Source: an uncultured Bacteroidales bacterium (lineage in GTDB: Bacteria > Bacteroidota > Bacteroidia > Bacteroidales > UBA932). From it: a DNA stretch of 34,412 bases. The notes beneath the pieces were generated by a model. It made no database searches. It was not told the DNA's origin and saw only the letters and a list, made by a program, of their open reading frames with translations. Made by a program: the position numbers and the translations under genes. Positions 1-7,611 of the stretch are shown here, piece after piece (within the stretch, counting starts at the first letter, position 1; every line of letters starts with the position of its first letter). Location: the NCBI GenBank assembly GCA_944326385.1, contig CALVDT010000074.1, positions 1-34,412 of the forward strand, read 5' to 3'.

Positions 1-79
1 TCGTAAACTCCTTCTCCTCATACCATCCAAGTTCTTCGTTCCAGACCCTCCGGGTCACTGTCTTTAGTTCCATTGTCAT
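1..79 (-). CDS. Unknown protein, N-terminal fragment cut by the window edge
   Basis: The minus strand is open from an ATG at 79 to the window edge (26 codons), starting MTMELKTVTRRVW. An A-rich, GGA-containing stretch lies just upstream of the start. A second in-frame ATG lies two codons later (73), so the exact start is uncertain. The visible part is charged, with no signal peptide, and is not recognised. Only a fragment is visible, so the gene call itself is tentative. Confidence 0.4.
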   Translation of the reverse strand, partial: MTMELKTVTRRVWNEELGWYEEKEFT

Positions 80-182
80 TCCTTTTTTGTGCTCCCTCGG
101 GTGACAACTTTTTTCAGTTCAAGTCACATCTATGTATGGAAAGACTTTATGAAAACATGAATGACCTTCCCTGAAATTGGTT

Positions 183-267
183 GTCACTTTTAGAGCGGTT
201 AAACTAATATATTTTACATATTCACTGACTGGGTTTACAGTCGGTGTTTTTTATCTCTAAAAGTGAC
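183..267. repeat. MITE-like element with 13-bp terminal inverted repeats
   Basis: A perfect 13-bp inverted repeat (GTCACTTTTAGAG at 183-195, its complement at 255-267) bounds an 85-bp segment with no ORF. The segment is flanked on both sides by the direct repeat GGTT (179-182 and 268-271), which looks like a 4-bp target duplication. Its centre holds a hairpin followed by six T. This could be a small non-autonomous mobile element or a structured regulatory RNA. An 8-bp inverted repeat (GTGACAAC at 101-108, complement at 180-187) also reaches into its left end. The rest of the gene-free region (80-521) shows only the inverted repeats listed separately. Confidence 0.4.
223..252 (+). terminator. 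Rho-independent terminator-like hairpin inside the inverted-repeat element
   Basis: CACTGACTG (223-231) and CAGTCGGTG (238-246) pair as a 9-bp stem with one G-T wobble around a six-base loop, followed directly by TTTTTT (247-252). The orientation is plus strand, but no plus-strand gene ends upstream, so it would act on a leader or small transcript heading toward the gene at 522, or is simply part of the element. Confidence 0.45.
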
Positions 268-351
268 GGTTTTACTGAATCTGCAACATCTATCATAAGT
301 GAAGCGTCATCGGCGACTACTGGCATTCGACAGAAGGTGCAGTAGAATCAT

Positions 352-383
352 ACATTATGCAATGCAAACATAATGTGTTTGCA
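352..383. promoter_or_regulatory. Two overlapping inverted repeats, possible operator
   Basis: ACATTATG (352-359) pairs with CATAATGT (369-376). TGCAAAC (363-369) pairs with GTTTGCA (377-383). The two stems share base 369 and interleave, so only one can form at a time in RNA. As DNA they form nested dyads about 140 bp upstream of the DUF3298 gene. The function is not known. Confidence 0.3.
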
Positions 384-459
384 GCATAACGCAAAGTTTA
401 TGGCCATTTTTATTCCAGCAGAAAAATGGCAATCGGCAACAAGATGACGTAAAAAACAC

Positions 460-467
460 TATCTTTG
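460..467 (+). promoter_or_regulatory. Possible -7 box for the DUF3298 gene
   Basis: TATCTTTG matches the Bacteroidetes -7 consensus TAnnTTTG and lies 54 bp before the ATG at 522. No clear TTTG -33 box is seen at the usual distance. Confidence 0.3.
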
Positions 468-521
468 AAGAAATACCGCAGATCTGCGGATAAAATCGGA
501 ACATTATTAAAAGACAGAGGC

Positions 522-1286
522 ATGAAAAAAGCATTGACAGTTTTCGCGGCAGTGTCGGCAATTGCGGCATTGTCTTCCTGCTGCCACGATTTCGAATCGG
601 AAACAATCGCGGTTTCCGGAAAATTCCCTTTGGCTGAAGGCCGGACGGATACATTGGAGGTGAATATTTCGGCTGAATTTCCGGTTTCGGGGCTGAGCAG
701 GGAAGCGGAGATGAAGATATCCGCGGCTGTAGCGGGAGCCCTTTTCGGGGAAGAATACATGAGCATGGATCCCGGAGCCGCTGCAGAAGCATACAAGAAC
801 GACCTTATAGACGAGTACCGGAGCGAAAACCTGCCGATGACGGAAATTCCGGAACTGGAAAGTTCCACACTGAGCTGGGCAAGCCATATTCAGGGAAATT
901 TCACATACTCTGACGAGAAGATACTGTCATACACGGCCTCCCGCTACACTTACAGCGGAGGAGCACACGGCATGACCGCCGAATCAGCTTACAACTTCGA
1001 CAGGACCACGGGAGACCCGGTCTCTGAAGAGGATTTCTTCAATGACGGATACATCGGGGAAATGACCGGACTCCTGACGGCGCACCTGCCCGAGGCCCTG
1101 GAAACCCCGGCCGACACATCCATGCTGTTCCTGAAGACCATAGAGCCTAACGGCAATTTCAGTATCGGCAGCGACGGCATCACGTATATCTACAATCAAT
1201 ACGAAATCGCGCCTTACTCTATGGGTATCATCAGGATATCCATCCCTTGGGAAGAACTCGAAGATCTGCTCCGGCAAAATCCTTAG
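522..1286 (+). CDS. DUF3298 (RsiV-like) lipoprotein
   Basis: The product is a 254-aa exported lipoprotein. The start at 522 (MKKALTVF) is preferred over an upstream in-frame ATG at 465 because it gives a classical lipoprotein signal peptide ending in LSSC. The body carries the signature of DUF3298 in its middle (TYSGGAHG, followed by an ITG-like strand region with NFDRTTGDPV) and an N-terminal part resembling the DUF4163 domain that often accompanies it. These domains are found in the extracytoplasmic part of the anti-sigma factor RsiV and in stand-alone lipoproteins. No anti-sigma or transmembrane segment is present here, so it is a stand-alone envelope protein of unknown role, perhaps lysozyme- or peptidoglycan-related by family analogy. 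It is followed after 30 bp by the alkyltransferase gene, possibly co-transcribed. Confidence 0.8.
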   Translation: MKKALTVFAAVSAIAALSSCCHDFESETIAVSGKFPLAEGRTDTLEVNISAEFPVSGLSREAEMKISAAVAGALFGEEYMSMDPGAAAEAYKNDLIDEYRSENLPMTEIPELESSTLSWASHIQGNFTYSDEKILSYTASRYTYSGGAHGMTAESAYNFDRTTGDPVSEEDFFNDGYIGEMTGLLTAHLPEALETPADTSMLFLKTIEPNGNFSIGSDGITYIYNQYEIAPYSMGIIRISIPWEELEDLLRQNP

Positions 1287-1316
1287 CCGGACACCCGCCA
1301 CAAACAATACCGACCC

Positions 1317-1874
1317 ATGGATACCGCACCGGAATGGATAGTATCGACTATCGACAATAAAATCGTTTCAGTCTCATTGGACTACAGGATTTTTGCTTCC
1401 ATAATGAAGCAGATCTCATGGCTGCCGGCAAGTTATGCCTCGGAAATCCAGTGCCGCAAGGTCAGTACGGAAGAAGTTGTCCGGATGTCGAAAACAGTCA
1501 AATGGGAAGACATGAGACTGTACGGCTCGGATTTCCAGAGAATGGTATGGCGGAGTCTGTTCGACCTGACGCATGCTTTGCAGCCGGAGGAGCACCCGCG
1601 GCTTATGAGCTATTCAGATTTCGCAGCGCTGTGCGGCAGGAAATCCGGAGTCAGGGCAGTAGCTCACGCCATAGGCCAGAATCCTGTCGCGATCATCATC
1701 CCATGCCACCTGATCGTACCGAAAGAGACCATCGACAGGATGAATGAAATAAAGCATCAGGCGGAAAACTCCCTCTTCGGCACAGACGGTCTCATCCTCG
1801 ACCCGAGCCTCGATTTCGGGGAATACCGCTACGGTAAAGAAATCAAGAAGAGACTTATCGTCGGCAGCAGATGA
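1317..1874 (+). CDS. Methylated-DNA-protein-cysteine methyltransferase family protein
   Basis: A 185-aa cytoplasmic protein of the O6-alkylguanine-DNA alkyltransferase (Ogt/AdaB) family, which removes alkyl groups from O6-guanine by irreversible transfer to its own cysteine. The helix-turn-helix and arginine finger are visible as RAVAHAIGQNP (about residues 113-123), followed by the active-site motif IIIPCHLIV with Cys130. The family norm is PCHRVI or PCHRVV, so the Arg after His is replaced by Leu. After the active site the usual short GGxxxK-LL segment is replaced by a longer tail (residues 135-180), which is unusual. It probably still has the alkyltransferase fold, but the substitutions leave activity or substrate preference open; alkyltransferase-like proteins that bind without repairing are an alternative, although those lack the cysteine. 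Confidence 0.8.
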   Translation: MDTAPEWIVSTIDNKIVSVSLDYRIFASIMKQISWLPASYASEIQCRKVSTEEVVRMSKTVKWEDMRLYGSDFQRMVWRSLFDLTHALQPEEHPRLMSYSDFAALCGRKSGVRAVAHAIGQNPVAIIIPCHLIVPKETIDRMNEIKHQAENSLFGTDGLILDPSLDFGEYRYGKEIKKRLIVGSR

Positions 1875-1916
1875 TATTTTGTACGATTTTCACACCGGCA
1901 TGTACTATCATTTGAC
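1871..1916 (+). promoter_or_regulatory. Candidate HTCS operator of the plus-strand GH50/esterase operon
   Basis: This 46-bp stretch aligns without gaps to the elements at 21652-21697 (25 of 46 identical) and 12631-12676 (23 of 46). It ends 20 bp before a TAnnTTTG box, the same spacing as in those two promoters (19 and 20). TGTACNAT occurs twice, 21 bp apart (1880 and 1901), as expected for tandem sites of an AraC-type regulator. The first bases overlap the stop codon of the alkyltransferase gene. Confidence 0.45.
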
Positions 1917-1936
1917 TTGAAAAGAGAGTGTAATGG

Positions 1937-1944
1937 TATTTTTG
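1937..1944 (+). promoter_or_regulatory. -7 box of the plus-strand GH50/esterase operon
   Basis: TATTTTTG matches TAnnTTTG and lies 22 bp before the ATG at 1967. A TTTG at 1911-1914 is 22 bp upstream, slightly more than the usual -33 spacing. Confidence 0.5.
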
Positions 1945-1966
1945 TTAAAACCGATAACCAATTAAC

Positions 1967-3391
1967 ATGAATGCCATGAAAATCAAGATTCTTTTCGTCA
2001 TGACGGCCGTGTGCTCATTACTGTCGTGCCGGGCGGTCGACACCCGGGAGAAGGACAGGACTGTCCTTGTGGAAGCAAAAGAATGGAACAAGCAGCATCC
2101 TGAGCTTCCGGAATGGAAAATGTATCCGTCGTTGACAGTGGACAGCCTGTGCCTTGTCCCTGACAGGCCTGACAATCTCAACAGATATGGAAGCCTCGCC
2201 GACGGGCCTCGATTCAAAGCCACAGGATTCTTCCATACCGCCAGACATGACGGCAGATGGATCATGGTGGATCCGGACGGATTCATGCACATAGATGCAG
2301 CTGTCGTAGGAGTACGGCAAGGCCAGGGGGAGCGGAACAAATCCGCGTTCAAGGAAAAATTCAAGAATGGGGAAGACTGGATAGACAAGACAGTCCGTGA
2401 ACTTGTCTCCTACGGCTTCAACGGTGCCGGGACCTGGTCAGATGAAAAAGCCATCATGGATTTCAACAGCCGGTCCTCAGACAAAAGGTTCACCATGTGC
2501 CCGATGCTGAACCTGATGTCAGGCTACGGGAAGGAGCTGAAAATCACAAGACAGCTTGCCGGAAATACCGGATACCCGAACCAATGTATACCTGTATTCA
2601 ATCCGGGATTCGGGGAATACTGCGACAAATACATCTCATCCGTCATCGGCAAATACAAAGGCAATCCTGACATAATAGGATTCTTTTCCGACAACGAACT
2701 GCCCATAAGCAAGAAAAACCTGGAAGGCTACCTGAGCCTGCCGGAGGATGACCACGGGCATAAAGCCGCAAAAGAATGGCTGGAGTCCAAAGGCGTGACC
2801 GAAGAGCAGATCACTGACGGACTCCGTTCAGAATTCGCCGGGTACGTGGCGGACACATATTACAGCACTGTCAGGAAAGTCCTGAAGAAATACGATCCCG
2901 ACCATCTGTATCTCGGAAGCAGGCTGCACGGAGGAGCAAAACATATCAAGGAAGTAATCGGGGCGGCCGGACGTCACTGCGACGTGATCTCCATAAATTA
3001 TTACGGCTTCTGGGAAGTCCGCCCGAAGGATATCGCAAACTGGGAAAAATGGGCGGACAAGCCCTTCATCATCACCGAATTCTATACGAAGGCAGAAGAC
3101 TCGGGATTGTCGAACGCGACAGGAGCGGGCTGGCTGGTACATACACAGAAGGACCGCGGCATTCACTACGAGAATTTCATCATCGGCCTTGTCCGTTCCG
3201 GAAACTGCGTAGGATGGAGCTGGTTCAAATATCAGGACAACGATCCTACGGCCAAAGGAGTCGATCCGTCGAACCTCAACTCGAACAAGGGGTGCTACGA
3301 CAATGATTATGAACCATACCGGGAACTGACCGCCAGAATGCGGAAGATAAACAGCATCAGATACGGTCTGGCCCTTCAGAACAGACACTAA
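1967..3391 (+). CDS. GH50/agarase-like clan GH-A glycoside hydrolase, lipoprotein
   Basis: A 474-aa lipoprotein (signal peptide ending LLSC; ATG at 1967 or 1976) predicted to be a retaining glycosidase on the cell surface or in the periplasm. The catalytic layout of a clan GH-A TIM barrel is visible: GFFSDNELP with likely acid/base Glu244 and FIITEFYTK with likely nucleophile Glu371. Other landmarks typical of GH50 beta-agarase relatives are YLGSRLHG, CDVISINYYG and GWSWFKYQD. The family assignment is by motif layout only; the substrate is inferred to be a galactan-like glycan. It is the first gene of an operon with the esterase (13 bp downstream) and a small lipoprotein. A paralogue lies at 7612-9168 on the other strand with the same motifs. 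Confidence 0.7.
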   Translation: MNAMKIKILFVMTAVCSLLSCRAVDTREKDRTVLVEAKEWNKQHPELPEWKMYPSLTVDSLCLVPDRPDNLNRYGSLADGPRFKATGFFHTARHDGRWIMVDPDGFMHIDAAVVGVRQGQGERNKSAFKEKFKNGEDWIDKTVRELVSYGFNGAGTWSDEKAIMDFNSRSSDKRFTMCPMLNLMSGYGKELKITRQLAGNTGYPNQCIPVFNPGFGEYCDKYISSVIGKYKGNPDIIGFFSDNELPISKKNLEGYLSLPEDDHGHKAAKEWLESKGVTEEQITDGLRSEFAGYVADTYYSTVRKVLKKYDPDHLYLGSRLHGGAKHIKEVIGAAGRHCDVISINYYGFWEVRPKDIANWEKWADKPFIITEFYTKAEDSGLSNATGAGWLVHTQKDRGIHYENFIIGLVRSGNCVGWSWFKYQDNDPTAKGVDPSNLNSNKGCYDNDYEPYRELTARMRKINSIRYGLALQNRH

Positions 3392-3404
3392 ACCGTTCAA
3401 TATC

Positions 3405-5837
3405 ATGGAATACAGGAAACTATTGTCGGGAACGGCCCTGCTGCTCTCGCTATTCATCAGTGTTTCTGCCCAGCAGAAGAAACCTCTGGCATTCTATCTC
3501 AAGAATCTTCCTTACGAGCGCATCGGAGAATATTCCGACGAGCGCATCATTTCTGACCTTCAGGATGACGGATTCATGGTGATTGAGGTGGACTGCAGCA
3601 GCTATCCCGGGACATCACCGGAACTGGAGAACGCTCTGGTCCAGTTCCATATGGATTCACCGGACATATACTCGGAATATGAATCCGGTGACGTGGAAGT
3701 CGATCCCGACTACATATTCTATGTACCTGAAGGCTATACAATCACCAGGAATATCCCCGTATGGAACATAAAGGAATACGGGGCGGACGGCTCGCTCGAA
3801 AGGGTGATGGACACATATAATGATGTGATTGTCCCGGAATTCGGGGTGGAGCCAGTCACTTCTCCTGACGAAATGGAAAATCCCGACGGTTCCCCGATCG
3901 ACTGGAATCTGTACATGGACATAATCCATCCGAGCGGGAAAGCTGCCGAAGACGTCCCTCTACTGCTGAATTTCTCATCCAACTCCCCGAGGATGGTTCC
4001 GTTCAACCCGCTGAAAACCAAAGAAGTGGTCTACAGATCCATATTCCCGATAGGCTTCATGACCACAGGGTACGCATGGGCGAATGCAGACCATTGCTAC
4101 AACCCTCTCGCAAGAGGGGAAAGCTGGGGATATTTCGACCAGTACTCCCTTGAAGACTGGAACGGACTTGCGGCAGTCCGGGCATATGTAAGATATCTCA
4201 GGACGCATCTGTCCGACTATAACCTCAACGGCAGGATAGGAGTGATGGGAATATCCAAAGCATCCTACAGTGCCGTAAGGATAGCGGATGTAAACAATGC
4301 TTCGGGAGAAGAGCATTTCAAGTTCAACGGTGTGGCAAACGACAAGCCCCAGCCATGGTCCGACGGAGAAAGCCATGTGGATGTGGCGTATGCGGCTGCA
4401 GGAAACGGGACTAGACGGATTCCCCGGTACGTGAATGAAAACACCGTACCCATGATCACCTCGGCAGGTTCCAAGGACGAATACAACCAGTGGGCAGTCT
4501 ATCCGGAAGTGGTAAGGCACATGCAGGATATAGACCATATCCATCTTGGCCTGTGGATGGAAGAACTCGGGCACACATACCCAGGCCTGGGGACAGACCT
4601 GGCCACCGGGGAACAGAGATACGTCCTGTTCAAGCGGTTCTTCGACCATTACCTCAAACCTGACAGCGCACACGATGCCGATGTGTTCTACATCCTTCCC
4701 AAGGAAAATGCCGAAGACGTGGATGCCCGCGGGTACTCGAGGACACTTGCCCCTGACGGGATACTGCCGGCTGCAATGCTGGGGATTTCCCCGTATTCCC
4801 CTTTGACAGTAAGATTCCTGACAGCCTTCAGTCCTGAAGAAATCGGGAACAAGGTTTCCGTAACCAGGATATCGGACGGACAGGAAATAGAAGGAAGCTG
4901 GACACCGGCCATGCAGGGGACATCATTTTCTTTCACGCCTGCATCTCCGCTTGAAAAAGGACAGAAATACCTTATCACGGTACCTGCGGACATCACAAGT
5001 CTGGCAGGGACATCCCCATCCGGCACAGTGACACGGGAATTCGAGGTCACACGTTCAGATGGAGGAGGTGAGGGACCGGCAGTCGAGAACCGGATACTGC
5101 CGACCGACGACACTTATTCGCAGGTGGTCAAGAATACCGAACCGAAAGGAGACCAGACCACGCTGAGGGTAAGATACAGCACCATGGGTGACTGGAGATT
5201 CGATGCGTTCCTGAAGTTCGACATTTCCGGACTCAAGGCGAACAGGATCACCAAGGCATCCATATGCCTGACGCCTTCCTCTGCACTGACCGGGACTCCT
5301 ATAACAATCCAGTTCTTCAAGACCGGCACAGACTGGACCGAAGACGGACTTGTCTCGGAAAACAGGCCGCAGATTGAAGACAGCTGGTTCGATGCACAGA
5401 CAGTATCCACATCAGGAGACGTGGTCTGCGCCGATGTCACTTCGGTAATAAAGCAGGCTATTGAAAACGGAGAGACCCGGCTGAGCATCTGCGTAAGGGT
5501 ACCGAGTTCGTCCGGCAGTACGGAAAACATCTATTTCAACTCCAAGGAAGCCGAATCGGAATCCGTCAGACCATGCCTGTCCGTAGAAAAAAACATGATA
5601 TCCGGAAACCCGACCATAGACATAGAAAGGGAATATGCCGCCGGAACTGCAATAATGCTTGACGTAAGGGCAGAATACGAAGATGAAATAAGCGACATCG
5701 CCTGGTTCGTCGATGACGAGCCTGTGGACGGGGATACCGTTACCCCTGAAGCCGGACTGCATAAGATCAAGGCCGTGGTCACAGGACCCGAAGATATCGG
5801 GACAGACATCATTGTCAAATATATCAACGTGGAATAA
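3405..5837 (+). CDS. Secreted multidomain alpha/beta-hydrolase (esterase) with Ig-like and DNRLRE domains
   Basis: An 810-aa exported protein with a signal peptide ending SVSAQQ. Residues of about 150-430 look like an alpha/beta-hydrolase: the nucleophile elbow GISKAS gives Ser284, and Asp358 (GSKDEYNQW) and His390 (ELGHTYPG) are in the right order for a catalytic triad. A Big_5/Ig-like domain follows (about 455-550), then a DNRLRE-type carbohydrate-binding domain (about 560-725, TDDTY and FLKFDISGL motifs), and a short terminal Ig-like domain (about 735-810). It probably removes ester groups from a glycan, with the DNRLRE module as an anchor to it. The elbow GISKAS differs from the common GxSxG, so a peptidase or other hydrolase activity is an alternative. 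It sits between two lipoprotein genes in the same operon. Confidence 0.7.
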   Translation: MEYRKLLSGTALLLSLFISVSAQQKKPLAFYLKNLPYERIGEYSDERIISDLQDDGFMVIEVDCSSYPGTSPELENALVQFHMDSPDIYSEYESGDVEVDPDYIFYVPEGYTITRNIPVWNIKEYGADGSLERVMDTYNDVIVPEFGVEPVTSPDEMENPDGSPIDWNLYMDIIHPSGKAAEDVPLLLNFSSNSPRMVPFNPLKTKEVVYRSIFPIGFMTTGYAWANADHCYNPLARGESWGYFDQYSLEDWNGLAAVRAYVRYLRTHLSDYNLNGRIGVMGISKASYSAVRIADVNNASGEEHFKFNGVANDKPQPWSDGESHVDVAYAAAGNGTRRIPRYVNENTVPMITSAGSKDEYNQWAVYPEVVRHMQDIDHIHLGLWMEELGHTYPGLGTDLATGEQRYVLFKRFFDHYLKPDSAHDADVFYILPKENAEDVDARGYSRTLAPDGILPAAMLGISPYSPLTVRFLTAFSPEEIGNKVSVTRISDGQEIEGSWTPAMQGTSFSFTPASPLEKGQKYLITVPADITSLAGTSPSGTVTREFEVTRSDGGGEGPAVENRILPTDDTYSQVVKNTEPKGDQTTLRVRYSTMGDWRFDAFLKFDISGLKANRITKASICLTPSSALTGTPITIQFFKTGTDWTEDGLVSENRPQIEDSWFDAQTVSTSGDVVCADVTSVIKQAIENGETRLSICVRVPSSSGSTENIYFNSKEAESESVRPCLSVEKNMISGNPTIDIEREYAAGTAIMLDVRAEYEDEISDIAWFVDDEPVDGDTVTPEAGLHKIKAVVTGPEDIGTDIIVKYINVE

Positions 5838-5848
5838 GAATCTTTCAT

Positions 5849-6301
5849 ATGGAAACTCAAAATCTGATAAAAGCCTTGCTGTTCGCTGTCCTGATTCCGG
5901 TATCGGCATGCAAAAGCCCTGAAATCACCGAAGGGGAAGCGGAAGGCATAGATGAAGAACTGGTGGCGGCCTTCTCCGGGAACACTGATTACGGATTCTA
6001 CAGCGGTAACACCGACCCTGAATACACGCTTGACCTGCTGACACAGGAGATGATATACAATACAAAGTCCGGAAAGTTCATGATCCAGGACGAGGACAGG
6101 AATGTGCTTGTCTCCGTAACGCTGACACCTTCCGGTCAAGACGGGTTCTACTCCGTGGAGATAGAGTCCGCCGAAGCCGATATCCGGAAAGGCAGTTTCC
6201 GGATGAAAGCCGTGAAACATGAAGGTGACAGGATATGGCTCTGGGAAGCGGGGAACGGATTCGGGATTATTATACTCGGTCCGTCCCGGCTTGAGGCCTG
6301 A
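5849..6301 (+). CDS. Small lipoprotein of unknown function
   Basis: A 150-aa protein with a lipoprotein signal peptide ending VSAC (Cys21). The mature part is acidic and beta-rich in appearance (alternating segments such as YSVEIESAEAD and WLWEAGNGFGIIIL). No family is recognised. It starts 11 bp after the esterase gene and is followed within a few bases by a strong terminator, so it is the last gene of the operon. Confidence 0.75.
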   Translation: METQNLIKALLFAVLIPVSACKSPEITEGEAEGIDEELVAAFSGNTDYGFYSGNTDPEYTLDLLTQEMIYNTKSGKFMIQDEDRNVLVSVTLTPSGQDGFYSVEIESAEADIRKGSFRMKAVKHEGDRIWLWEAGNGFGIIILGPSRLEA

Positions 6302-6303
6302 TG

Positions 6304-6341
6304 AAAAGAGGGCGGGTCAAAAGTCAGACCCGCCCTCTTTT
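6304..6341. terminator. Strong bidirectional rho-independent terminator
   Basis: A perfect 15-bp stem, AAAAGAGGGCGGGTC (6304-6318) with its complement at 6327-6341, closes an 8-base loop. The A and T ends give U-tracts in both directions. It lies between convergent operons ending at 6301 (plus) and 6397 (minus), so it can serve both. Confidence 0.9.
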
Positions 6342-6396
6342 TAGAGAAAAAATTCCTTTTGGTCACACTCTTTCGATGTGTAATGGAAGTCCGTAA

Positions 6397-7587
6397 TTAA
6401 CGGAGAATCTTCTTTACTGCGCGGACAAACCTTTCTGTTGATTTGTTGGACTGATATGCATTCTTGTTCGCACCTACCTTGATCGCCCATACTTTCTCTT
6501 GCGAATATTCGCAACAGCTTAAATAATATGACTCATACTGTATAGGTGCTCCTCCATATGACTCAAGATAAGAATTTATGAGTTCGACTCCAGGCGCATC
6601 CGTTCCTGCAGTATTATTGTAAAGTGCTATAAGTTCCTTTCTCGACGGCATGTACCATCCTTCACCGAGGTCGGTGCAGAACTTGGCGGCAGGATAGGCG
6701 GTGGCAAAATTCGTAAGAGCCTGCAGGATAGCAGTATTGCCGAGCCCCTCCTCAGGATTGCTCTCCGTGCCGGCCTCGATATTTTCAGTACTCCAAGCCA
6801 GCGATGCTTCCTGCAGAGACAGGATCTTGATATAGGTATCAGTAATGTCGAATATCATACCTCCCTCATACAAGGCGCCCACGGCCAGATCCTCAGGTGC
6901 GGTGGTATTCTGCTTCACCGTCACATTCACAGACAGGACCTTGTCATCCTGTCCTGCGCTTACTGTCGCAACAGCGGATCTTATCGCCCCCGTGCTGTTC
7001 TGCGACAATGCAGTGAACACGACTTCGCTGCCGGATATCTCTGCCTGCAGCCAGCTTTCCGCCCCTTCCTCGACAGACACTCTCACATCAGTCTTGTTCG
7101 TCTCGAAAGTGACTGTTGCCCTGGAATCCGCCTCGGCGGCAAGTTCGGCATTAGGATCCGCTATCGTCAGGATCGTGGTTTCGGAAGACTCGTCACGGAT
7201 TTCCTGACGGACGTCTATGGTAGCCGTCGCAGTATTGTCGCCTTCTCCGGCAGTCACGGTGATGACAGCAGTCCTTTCTGCGCCCGTATCATTCGGCTGT
7301 GCGGCTATCGCCCTCAATATCTTGCCCTCGCATTCCGCAGTGAGCCATGTTTCACTTGAAACGGCGGTGAATTTCATCTGGTTGCTCTTTATCGTGGCTT
7401 CACCGGCATCGAACATTGACCCGCCGATCACTATTTCAGTCTTCGAGAAAGACAGTGTCGCCTCAGGGACTGTTTCCGGCCCCGGATCAGGCATGGTCTC
7501 TCCTTCATCAATCTCCAGGGCTTCGCTATTGCAAGCCACTGCTGCAGCCATCGCTGCAAAAAAGAACAGTCTGGTTATCTTTTTCAT
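6397..7587 (-). CDS. BACON-BACON-DUF1566-like lipoprotein, candidate surface glycan-binding protein
   Basis: A 396-aa lipoprotein (lipobox AVAC, Cys19) with a Pro/Glu-rich linker. Two BACON-type Ig-like domains follow at about residues 45-128 and 136-226, each with the WL-x-A core and a terminal VRQ or VKQ strand. The C-terminal part (232-396) has features of the DUF1566/Fib_succ_major group: GGMIFDIT, then CTDLGEGWYMPSRKEL, then RFVRAVKK. BACON domains act as spacers or mucin/glycan contacts in PUL proteins. It is the last gene of the operon GH2-GH50-this, 24 bp after the GH50-like gene. Because no SusE/SusF-like gene follows SusD, this protein is the best candidate here for surface glycan binding; that is inference. 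Confidence 0.75.
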   Translation of the reverse strand: MKKITRLFFFAAMAAAVACNSEALEIDEGETMPDPGPETVPEATLSFSKTEIVIGGSMFDAGEATIKSNQMKFTAVSSETWLTAECEGKILRAIAAQPNDTGAERTAVITVTAGEGDNTATATIDVRQEIRDESSETTILTIADPNAELAAEADSRATVTFETNKTDVRVSVEEGAESWLQAEISGSEVVFTALSQNSTGAIRSAVATVSAGQDDKVLSVNVTVKQNTTAPEDLAVGALYEGGMIFDITDTYIKILSLQEASLAWSTENIEAGTESNPEEGLGNTAILQALTNFATAYPAAKFCTDLGEGWYMPSRKELIALYNNTAGTDAPGVELINSYLESYGGAPIQYESYYLSCCEYSQEKVWAIKVGANKNAYQSNKSTERFVRAVKKILR

Positions 7588-7611
7588 TGTCTTGATGATT
7601 TATGTGGTTTT

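Noticed and set aside
465-521. Upstream extension of the DUF3298 gene to the ATG at 465
   Set aside because: It would place 19 charged residues before a normal lipoprotein signal peptide, and a -7-like box overlaps this ATG.
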